Of a stretch of DNA of 12,328 nt, positions 1 to 5,766 are shown in pieces. Origin of the DNA: DATFLS01 sp964413425 (lineage in GTDB: Bacteria; Fidelibacterota; JAANXI01); assembly GCA_964413425.1 (NCBI GenBank), contig CAYPST010000118.1, forward strand, positions 1 to 12,328, read 5' to 3'. The notes below the pieces were generated by a model. It saw nothing but the letters and a program-made list of their open reading frames with translations, had not been told where the DNA came from and did not search any database. Each line of letters begins with the position of its first letter. Within the stretch, counting starts at the first letter, position 1. The position numbers were made by a program, and so were the translations under genes.

Positions 1-20
1 CTGTGTGCGGAGTCAAAGGA

Positions 21-50
21 GGAACCCCGGCTGTTAAGCCGGGGGGCTCC
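21..50 (+). terminator. GC-rich hairpin, probable terminator of an upstream gene
   Basis: CCCCGGC (25-31) and GCCGGGG (38-44) form a perfect 7-bp stem around a 6-base loop. Outer GGA/TCC pairs (21-23 with 48-50) extend it past a small internal loop. The 3' side continues ATTTCC, so the U-tract is short and termination efficiency is uncertain. No gene is visible before it in the window, so it would end a plus-strand gene lying off the left edge. Confidence 0.5.
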
Positions 51-59
51 ATTTCCGGA

Positions 60-67
60 TTTGTAAA
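60..67. repeat. Left 8-bp target-site duplication (TTTGTAAA)
   Basis: TTTGTAAA here is repeated exactly at 260-267. The two copies immediately bracket the inverted-repeat element at 68-259, as expected of a target-site duplication made by transposition. Confidence 0.65.
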
Positions 68-259
68 TATGACTATTAAGTTAGCTCAGGAAAGCAAGGA
101 TTTGGATTCTCAACCTGCATTGGAGAGCCGTTTCCCCGATTGGATCGGGATCTTCGACATGCAACGGCTCTACAGCACATGAAGAGTGGCGCCAAGCACG
201 AAAAGTATCTCTTTCGGCTTACTTGCCTCTGATGTTCCTGAACAGATTTAATAGTCATG
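68..259. mobile_element. MITE-like non-autonomous element, 192 bp
   Basis: The ends are inverted copies of each other: 69-92 and the reverse complement of 235-258 agree at 20 of 24 positions, as ATGACTATTAA, six mostly variable bases, then TCAGGAA. Perfect 8-bp direct repeats (60-67, 260-267) flank it. There is no transposase gene inside; the short open frames are under 62 codons and one just reads through the inverted repeat. The interior is itself structured: GAGCCGTT (125-132) pairs with AACGGCTC (163-170), enclosing a CCCGAT-TGG-ATCGGG hairpin (135-149). The outermost base of each end does not match (T versus C), so the true boundary could shift by one. An 8-bp duplication fits several IS families; I cannot assign a parent. 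Confidence 0.65.
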
Positions 260-267
260 TTTGTAAA
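260..267. repeat. Right 8-bp target-site duplication (TTTGTAAA)
   Basis: Exact copy of 60-67, on the far side of the inverted-repeat element. Between here and the nth stop codon at 485 I see no gene, only the AT-rich palindrome at 397-418 and a small GGGGATAATCCCC palindrome near 451-463. Confidence 0.65.
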
Positions 268-396
268 AATACTGAAAGCATCCCATGGTTAAAAATATCT
301 TTCTGCCATTTTGCTTCCTGTTGGCAAGAATGATTATGAAGTAAAACCTGAGTGGAGAGTGAATATTGTACCTTCCGCCCCACTCTGATTATTGGT

Positions 397-418
397 AAAA
401 TTTCTTGCATGAAATTTT
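397..418 (-). terminator. AT-rich inverted repeat, weak terminator candidate after nth
   Basis: AAAATTTC (397-404) and GAAATTTT (411-418) pair perfectly around a 6-base loop. On the minus strand the stem ends in TTTT and lies about 67 bases past the nth stop codon, so it may end that transcript. The stem is mostly A-T and therefore weak. It is almost symmetrical and could act in either direction. Confidence 0.3.
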
Positions 419-484
419 CCGATTCCTGTGTCCCGGAGTTCATTCATGGCGGGGGATAATCCCCATTGAACCCGGAACCGGAGC

Positions 485-1150
485 TTATTGGTTTTGCAAT
501 CCATATTCACAGTGCTCAAGTAATACACAGTCATTACATGTGGGCTGCCTGGATTTGCAGATCTGGCGGCCATGCCGAATCATATTCAGATGAAGCGGTT
601 GACTGATTTCTGCCGGTATCACCTGTTTCATCAGCCAGAACGTTTTTTCCGGTGAGGCTTTTTCCGGAACCAGCCCCAATCGCCGGCACACCCGATTGAC
701 ATGGGTATCCACAGGAAAAATATCTTGCCGGCAGGAAAAGCACAACACAATCGAAATGGTTTTCACTCCGATTCCTTTAATGCGGGTGAAGAGATCAATC
801 ATCTGATCCGGATTTTCTTCGCAAATCCAGGAGAGATCCAGGGAACCATGACGCTGTTCCAGCCAGGTGAGAACCCGCCGGATCCGTTCGGTTTTCTGGT
901 TCGCCAATCCTCCGGACCGAATTGCGGTGGCAATTTCTTGCGGCTCTGCCGCTTTCACCGAATCCCAGCTGGGAAACCTCCCCTTCAGTGATTGGTACGC
1001 TTTGTCCCGGTTCACATCCGAGGTATTCTGGGATAAAATAGTACGCATCAATGTTTCCAGGGGATCACGGCGCGGTTTCATGGGGGGATTCCCATAATAC
1101 GCCGTCAGCCGATCATGACACCACTGTATATCTTCCGGTACTGCATCCAT
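485..1150 (-). CDS. nth: Endonuclease III-family DNA glycosylase/AP lyase
   Basis: A base-excision repair enzyme that removes oxidised or mismatched bases and nicks the abasic site. The 221-residue product has the HhH-GPD fold: a helix-hairpin-helix IKGIGVKT (124-131) with the catalytic Lys130, the catalytic Asp148 in FPVDTH, and a C-terminal 4Fe-4S loop C198-x6-C205-x2-C208-x5-C214. Length matches E. coli Nth (about 211). The start is chosen at ATG 1150. A TTG 78 bases upstream in the same frame would put 26 extra residues across a terminator hairpin (1170-1215), and those residues do not look like the family. A weak GAGG sits before the ATG. Substrate preference (oxidised pyrimidine versus T/G mismatch) cannot be told from sequence. 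It lies downstream of arsR-trx but behind their terminator, so it is probably only partly co-transcribed. Confidence 0.9.
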   Translation of the reverse strand: MDAVPEDIQWCHDRLTAYYGNPPMKPRRDPLETLMRTILSQNTSDVNRDKAYQSLKGRFPSWDSVKAAEPQEIATAIRSGGLANQKTERIRRVLTWLEQRHGSLDLSWICEENPDQMIDLFTRIKGIGVKTISIVLCFSCRQDIFPVDTHVNRVCRRLGLVPEKASPEKTFWLMKQVIPAEISQPLHLNMIRHGRQICKSRQPTCNDCVLLEHCEYGLQNQ

Positions 1151-1164
1151 GCAAGCCTCAAGGT

Positions 1165-1215
1165 AAAAACAGCGAGGCTCCGTCTCATTGTGCTCTGGAT
1201 AAGAGAGCCTCGCTG
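1165..1215 (-). terminator. Rho-independent terminator between trx and nth
   Basis: On the minus strand CAGCGAGGCTC (1215-1205) and GAGCCTCGCTG (1180-1170) form a perfect 11-bp stem, followed immediately by TTTTT (1169-1165). The loop is long, 24 bases. It lies 30 bases past the trx stop codon and 15 bases before the nth ATG, so it ends the arsR-trx transcript and also forms the nth leader. No T-run follows on the plus strand, so it acts in one direction. Confidence 0.75.
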
Positions 1216-1245
1216 GTCTAACACGCAACGGCTCCGAAAATGACC

Positions 1246-1581
1246 TCAGGAGATAGCATTCTTGAGTTTATCTTCTAATTGCGCTTTCGGTACCGCGCCG
1301 ATGATCTGGTCTGCCACTTCTCCGTTCTTGAATATCAGGAGAGTGGGGATGCTTCGAATACCGTACTGCATCGCCACCTGCTGGTTATTATCCACATCTA
1401 ATTTTCCCACCTTTGCCTGCCCCTGATATTGTTCGGCCAGCTCGGCAACTGCCGGGGCAATCGCCCGGCAGGGAGCACACCAATCGGCCCAGAAGTCCAC
1501 CAGAACAGGCACCGCAGAGTGAAGAACTTCGGTCTCGAAATTATCGTCTGTGAGTTCTACTGTATTGTCACTCGCAGCCAT
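1246..1581 (-). CDS. trxA: Thioredoxin
   Basis: A cytoplasmic thiol-disulfide oxidoreductase of standard thioredoxin size, 111 residues, with no signal peptide. The active site is WCAPC (34-38) after the typical VDFWADW strand, and the cis-proline is in SIPT (Pro79). The canonical WCGPC is changed to WCAPC, which is found in some thioredoxins and may alter redox potential. AAGGAGG lies nine bases before the ATG, a strong ribosome binding site. It starts 15 bases after the arsR stop codon, so the two are an operon read from the arsR promoter, ended by the hairpin at 1165-1215. The link to a thiol-rich ArsR regulator suggests induction by a metal, an oxidant or a reactive sulfur species, which is inference. 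TGA is the stop codon. Confidence 0.93.
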   Translation of the reverse strand: MAASDNTVELTDDNFETEVLHSAVPVLVDFWADWCAPCRAIAPAVAELAEQYQGQAKVGKLDVDNNQQVAMQYGIRSIPTLLIFKNGEVADQIIGAVPKAQLEDKLKNAIS

Positions 1582-1596
1582 GAGTGTTAACCTCCT

Positions 1597-1899
1597 TCAT
1601 GCTTCTGTTTCTCGTGTACGATTTTCATACTCTTCGTGTATACAGGTTAAAATTTTATCGGTCAACCGATGGTTCAAAGAATAGCAGACAAGATTCCCCT
1701 CCCGATAGGCGTTCACCATCCCAATATTCCGCAGGACAGAAAGGTGCTGGCTCACACAGGACTGGCTGGCACCGGTGATCTCTTCCAGAGATTTGACACA
1801 GATATCCCCCTTCCTGATGGTATCGACAATCCTTAACCGGATGGGATTGGCCAGCGCCTTCAGGATTTCCGCTTCTTTTTGATAATTGATCATAACCAT
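1597..1899 (-). CDS. ArsR/SmtB-family winged-helix repressor
   Basis: A small DNA-binding repressor of 100 residues. Visible are the N-terminal LKALANPIRLRIV helix, a GDICV segment before helix 3, and the recognition region SQSCVSQHLSVLRNIGMV (45-62), followed by the beta-wing (YREGNLVCYSL). Four cysteines (34, 48, 72, 86) could bind a soft metal or form disulfides; the classic ArsR ELCVCD box is reduced to GDICVKS, with one Cys. The spacing is not clearly that of persulfide sensors such as BigR/SqrR, so the effector is unknown. ATG 1899 is used, with ATG 1893 as an alternative; neither has a good Shine-Dalgarno, suggesting a short or near-leaderless 5' end. Co-transcribed with trx. Confidence 0.88.
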   Translation of the reverse strand: MVMINYQKEAEILKALANPIRLRIVDTIRKGDICVKSLEEITGASQSCVSQHLSVLRNIGMVNAYREGNLVCYSLNHRLTDKILTCIHEEYENRTRETEA

Positions 1900-1908
1900 A
1901 TTAGTACA

Positions 1909-1959
1909 TTCGAATTTTCTAATATCTTCGAAAATATAAAGTGAAGATCAGGAATACAA
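1909..1959 (-). promoter_or_regulatory. Promoter and candidate operator of arsR-trx
   Basis: On the minus strand TTGTAT (1959-1954), a 17-base spacer and TATTTT (1936-1931) form a plausible sigma-70 promoter about 32 bases before the arsR ATG. The palindrome TTCGAA occurs twice, at 1927-1932 overlapping the -10 and at 1909-1914 just downstream, 18 bp apart. That placement is where a self-regulating ArsR repressor would bind. The assignment is by position and symmetry only. Confidence 0.4.
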
Positions 1960-2081
1960 GTGTGTCCTGCTGCCCATGGGATGTTATAGGATACGAGGAA
2001 CGGTACAAGATGCCTGGATCTGCGGCGCACAGTCCGTGTCAGGAAAAGAATTATGCAGGGAAGCCATGAATTCATTCGTTG

Positions 2082-2774
2082 CTAGTTTTTACTGTTCAAC
2101 CACCTTTCTGCGATATCCGTGGCCACATCCAGGTATTGATCGAGCGTTTTTTCGGATGTATTGGCGAAGTCCAACGTAATGGCTTTGGTTCCCTGCCCTT
2201 CATTGTCAGGTAACGATCGCCAATTTTCGTACATGGTATCCAGCAGGTTGAGTTCGTACTCAGAGAGTTTTCTCCGTTCCCGATCTGCGTCCGGACCTTT
2301 GAGGTTAAAATTGCCGTGCTCGTGTTCCGCACGGAGTGAAAAGATCGCGACATCCCGTGTCTCGGTTGGTAATTGAAAATGTAAGGCCAAGCCGTGCTTT
2401 CCCGTGGTAAGGCGGAAACTTCCATATCCTTTCCAGTGTTCTCCCCATCTCGAAACCGTCTCGTCAAATAATTGCGCAGATTTCTTCTCTGCTTCATCGA
2501 AATCTGGCCGAGCGGTGCGCTCAATTTGCAGGAACTGTTCTGGAGTCATATGCTCGTTCCCTTTTCCGGTATTAATGATGCAAATTTTCTCATCTGCTTC
2601 TACGGAAGAATTTTCACAATGGGATTCACTGTAAGTGCAACATTCTATGCACAATGGTGCCGAATGGATTAACTCGTCGTTATAGTTCTCTTTAATTTGC
2701 TCAAAAATATACAAATGCTCTCCGATTTTTTCACACGTTTTTTCGGATTCTATTTCCAATATCACTCCTCCCAT
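2082..2774 (-). CDS. Unrecognised protein with Cys-rich N-terminal segment
   Basis: I do not recognise this 230-residue product. It has no signal peptide or membrane segment and is acidic. Residues 1-74 hold all six cysteines, most in a C-x2-CC-x6-C cluster (42-53) that could bind a metal. Residues 75-230 contain none and look like a soluble alpha/beta domain, with a charged helix (SEYELNLLDTMYENW) and a C-terminal helix. The start is uncertain. ATG 2774 has no Shine-Dalgarno. A TTG at 2759 has GGAGGA six bases upstream. ATG 2552 has AAGGG upstream and would give only the 156-residue Cys-free domain. The absence of stops over the first 74 codons argues mildly for the long form. It is transcribed toward arsR but separated from it by about 180 bases containing the arsR promoter. 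Confidence 0.6.
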   Translation of the reverse strand: MGGVILEIESEKTCEKIGEHLYIFEQIKENYNDELIHSAPLCIECCTYSESHCENSSVEADEKICIINTGKGNEHMTPEQFLQIERTARPDFDEAEKKSAQLFDETVSRWGEHWKGYGSFRLTTGKHGLALHFQLPTETRDVAIFSLRAEHEHGNFNLKGPDADRERRKLSEYELNLLDTMYENWRSLPDNEGQGTKAITLDFANTSEKTLDQYLDVATDIAERWLNSKN

Positions 2775-2939
2775 AATTCATGTTTTTGATAAACCATCTG
2801 TAGTCTCCCACACCCGTGGCTGACGGTACTCCCTGGGAGATATTTTTCTGGGCACCTGCTGCGCTCATCTCCACAAAGCAAACAACGGAAGAGTGTAGTC
2901 TGAATTACAGAGGTGGTAGAATCGCATAAATTATATTGG

Positions 2940-3009
2940 ACCTAAGGTGAGCGATACGAGTGCCCCACTGGGGTCCCTCTGGGACAGCGAAGTATCGCTG
3001 TACTTAGGT
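2940..3009. repeat. Branched, cloverleaf-like palindromic element
   Basis: ACCTAAG (2940-2946) pairs with CTTAGGT (3003-3009), and AGCGATAC (2950-2957) pairs with GTATCGCT (2992-2999), separated by a 3x3 mismatch. The closed region holds two short hairpins back to back: CCCC-ACT-GGGG (2963-2973) and TCCC-TCT-GGGA (2974-2984). The whole is a 70-base multi-branched fold in the gap before the selenoprotein operon. It could be a small mobile palindrome (REP/MITE type) or an RNA leader structure. No open frame is present. The rest of the 2775-3131 gap shows only a small CTCC-CTG-GGAG palindrome (2829-2839) and no convincing promoter. Confidence 0.5.
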
Positions 3010-3131
3010 ATAACCCCGACTTAGAAAAGGTGGATGGAATAATTAATGATTCTGCTTCTATGAAAAACAGTAAAAATCCGAACAAGTCTCAATTAACGGT
3101 TATCAGAGTCAACGGGCATCAGGAGAGGGTA

Positions 3132-5249
3132 ATGTCAACCGGGTTATCGCAATATATTCTGTTGCTTCTTCTCTGTGTGCTGCCTTTATCTCGCCTTCAA
3201 CCAAAAAACCTCACCCTACACTCTACTTTAATACCGTCAAATCATGAATTAATGGACATCGAAATTGAAAAAAATCTGATGATTGCAACCGGAGGATTAG
3301 GAGGAGCTGTACTCTATGATATATCTCACCCGGCTGCTCCGACTGAGATCGCTGAAATACAGGTACCGGGATTTCCGCATCTGCGAACCTATAAATGGGA
3401 TATCGGGGTGGATAAGCTGGTGGGAACCGGTCGTGATGCTGGGATGGTCATTACTGAGATCAATAATGCCCATCGACTCGGCCCCCTCATGATACACAAT
3501 CCGGAGGAAAATCTACTCACCTACCGCGACACATCCCGCACCGCAAAGATTTCCCTGGAGGATGTTGAAATAGTCCGGGATGTTGCGATCTTCACCGCCC
3601 ATTCAGATGGGGTCCTGTTTTATGATATCGGTAAGCCGCAAGCCCCTCGCCTGTTTCATCAGATTCTCACCGGAAACGCCTGGTCACTTCTGCATCTGGA
3701 TGATTACATCTATATCGCGGATAGTGAAAATGGGATTCACATTATTGATATCGCCGGTATCACGGACAGCAATTACTTCGGATTACCTGAATTAGTTAAA
3801 ACCATCCCGGTGAAAGGTACACCGAAGGATATTAAATATCATAATGATCACATCTTTGTGGCCGCAGGTGCCGAAGGAGTGCATGCCTTTCAGTTGAAAA
3901 ATCCCGTCACTCTCGAATTTGTCGATGGCCATAAAACAGCAGGATTTGCTTCCCGGATTGCCATCATGAGTAACCGGGTAGCCGTATCGGCCTGGTCGGA
4001 AGTGCAAGTCTTTGAATGGAATAACCGAAAGTTAACCCTGGTCGGATATAAGAATACCGGGGGACGGGTGATGGCGGTGGGATCCCCGGGCGGCGATTTG
4101 CTGTATGCAGCAGAATGGAGCCGGATGAGAATTTATGAGTACGGTCCTATTGCCGATCCGGATATCGATCTGTCAACCCGGGTTCTTGGGTTCCGGCAAT
4201 CCCAACAGAATGGTAGTGACACTCTCACAGTCACTATTTCTAATAATGGTCAATCCAGACTGGAGTTTGTGTCACTGGCTACAACTGATGAGGCTTTCTC
4301 TTTCGCTCCACACCCGCAATCGCTGAATTCCGGAGAATCTATTGAACTGGAGGTGGTATATAAACCAACTTCCGGTACCGATCAAGGTCAACTTAATATT
4401 GTAACCAACGATCCCGATGAGGAAACCGTCTATATACAACTGAAGGGGAATAACGGTAACGGAATTCAGACGGGTAAACCAGCCCCGAATTTTGAATTAC
4501 CGGTAATTGCAAATAGCGAAAAAGCGACTCTATCCCTGGAGGAGCTCAAAGGGAAGGTGGTGGTCCTGGCATTTTTCGCTTCCTGGTGACCCGTATGCAG
4601 TCCGGAGTTATCGGACCTGGAACACGCAATCTGGCAGCAAGCGAGAGAAGCCGGGGTGGTGGTCATAGGAATATCAAATGAGCCCATTGAAACAATTAGA
4701 AACTTCGCAAGGGATCAAGGATTGACATACCCGATACTACGCGATGATCATTCCGTATATATTGATTACTTCATCCCCGGCGGAATTTCCCCTTATCCCA
4801 GAGATTTTATTATCGATCAGGATGGGATCATCCAATATACCAACACAGAATATGATATTCACACAATGCAATCCGTTCTTGAAAGCCTGATTCCGTCTCT
4901 CGATTTATCTGATCCGGTTTCGGGACCAGACACGTCACCATCGGATACTACCGCTGATTCTACTTCGGTCTCGGAGGTTACCCTGCATCAGAATTATCCC
5001 AATCCCATTACTGATCACACCACAATTTCTTATGAATTACCGGAAGCGAATTTCATTTCCATTTCAATTTATAATCTTGCAGGCCAGCAGATTGTGCAGA
5101 TCTACTCGGGAGTGCAAAGTGCAGGCAAACATGAACTAACATGGCCCGGAGTGGATCGGTACGGTATACCTCTTCCGAATGGTGTCTATTTCTATGAACT
5201 GGCAGGAAGTGATTACGCGTTGCGAGAAAAAATGATAATCATAAGATAA
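3132..5249 (+). CDS. Predicted selenoprotein: LVIVD-type propeller, TlpA-like UxxC thioredoxin and T9SS sorting domain
   Basis: One frame of 705 codons interrupted once, by TGA at codon 486. A conventional caller would split it into 3030/3132-4589 and 4656-5249. Order: signal peptide (1-23, Leu-rich core); beta-propeller with LVIVD-like repeats (LYDISHPAAP, FYDIGKPQAP; about 30-340); Ig-like ASPM/SPD-2/Hydin-type domain (342-447); redoxin/TlpA domain (449-595) with FFASW-U-PVC at 482-489 and probable cis-Pro556; Ser/Thr/Asp linker; type IX sorting domain (about 616-705, NYPNP to the final Lys/Arg-rich end). The mature protein has only one Cys, Cys489, the partner of residue 486. The start is ATG 3132 because AGGAG lies six bases upstream and a signal peptide follows; the longer GTG start at 3030 would bury that peptide. 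First gene of a four-gene operon. If TGA is simply a nonsense mutation, this is a pseudogene, though the hairpin at 4592-4626 argues otherwise. Confidence 0.8.
4587..4589 (+). other. Candidate selenocysteine codon (in-frame TGA)
   Basis: TGA replaces the first Cys of a thioredoxin motif: Trp-TGA-Pro-Val-Cys. Homologous domains have Cys here, and Cys-to-Sec exchange is the usual signature of redox selenoproteins. The frame stays open for 220 codons beyond it with intact domains. Cys codons TGC and TGT each differ from TGA by a single base, so a mutation or sequencing error remains possible. Confidence 0.72.
4592..4626 (+). promoter_or_regulatory. Candidate bacterial SECIS hairpin
   Basis: GTCCG (4600-4604) and CGGAC (4612-4616) form a perfect 5-bp stem around the 7-base loop GAGTTAT. 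CA/TG (4598-4599 with 4618-4619) extends it past a bulged C. A weaker lower stem pairs CGT (4592-4594) with ACG (4624-4626), plus T4596-A4622. The upper stem-loop is 17 bases, begins 10 bases after the TGA, and its loop starts with G and contains GU. From memory, the E. coli fdhF upper stem-loop is also 17 bases, 11 bases after its UGA. The TGA-to-loop distance is 15 bases, at the short edge of the bacterial range. Role: SelB binding to decode UGA as Sec. Confidence 0.62.
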
Positions 5250-5263
5250 TTAATAGGGATGAT

Positions 5264-5755
5264 ATGAGAAATTCCTGGTTCTTACGTATTGGTATACTCC
5301 TGGCAGTTACTCTTCCCGTCCAGGTTGTAAGCCAGACGATCCCCCGGATGCAATTAACCACCCTGGATCGTACACAGCATCGACTCAAGGAGTATCTCAG
5401 TGAAGGGCCTGTATTAATCAACTTTTGGTCCCTCTCCTGTGCTCCCTGTAAGAAAGAGATGCAACACCTCAACCGGCTGACGGAACAATACCAGGATGCG
5501 GGATTTACGGTAATAAGTATTAATACCGACACTCCGCGGAGTTTGTCAAGAGTGAGAGCGTTTATTCGTTCGCATGGATATCAGTTTCCGGTGTTCATTG
5601 ATCCTGACCATGTGTTATTTGCGAGACTGGCCGGACGAGTGCTCCCATATAGTATCTTCGTCAGAAAGGACGGCGGAATCGAAGCAAGACATACGGGTTA
5701 TGCTCCTGGTGACGAAAGAAAGTATGAAAGCATTATTAACAATCTGATCCAATAG
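5264..5755 (+). CDS. Exported TlpA-like thioredoxin-fold protein
   Basis: A 163-residue periplasmic thiol-disulfide protein. An N-terminal signal peptide (about 1-23, ending VVSQ) precedes a single thioredoxin domain with VLINFWSLSCAPC (active cysteines 59 and 62) and cis-proline Pro128 in VLPYSIFV. The residue before the first Cys is Ser, not the usual Trp. The FTVISINTD strand and PVFIDPD insertion are typical of the TlpA/ResA/redoxin group. It begins 14 bases after the selenoprotein stop, with a weak AGGG upstream, and ends 11 bases before the barrel gene, so it is translated from the same operon mRNA. It probably acts as a reductant or partner for the neighbouring UxxC protein or the barrel's disulfide, which is inference from context. 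Cytochrome-c maturation is a less likely role, since no heme-handling genes are nearby. Confidence 0.85.
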   Translation: MRNSWFLRIGILLAVTLPVQVVSQTIPRMQLTTLDRTQHRLKEYLSEGPVLINFWSLSCAPCKKEMQHLNRLTEQYQDAGFTVISINTDTPRSLSRVRAFIRSHGYQFPVFIDPDHVLFARLAGRVLPYSIFVRKDGGIEARHTGYAPGDERKYESIINNLIQ

Positions 5756-5766
5756 AGCCGGTTATT

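Noticed and set aside
76..258. 60-codon minus-strand frame and a similar plus-strand frame beginning MTIK
   Set aside because: Both begin in the element's inverted ends, which forces the same first residues. The remainder is not protein-like and shows no homology to the other copy.
3030..3131. Longer start of the selenoprotein gene at GTG 3030 (or ATG 3060)
   Set aside because: No ribosome site precedes either. They would place 24-34 polar residues before the signal peptide. ATG 3132 has AGGAG six bases upstream.
4587..4589. Genome-wide recoding of TGA as an explanation for the in-frame stop
   Set aside because: TGA is the natural stop of trx, arsR, the thioredoxin lipoprotein and the permease in this window, with no conserved sequence beyond those stops. 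Only site-specific decoding or mutation fits.
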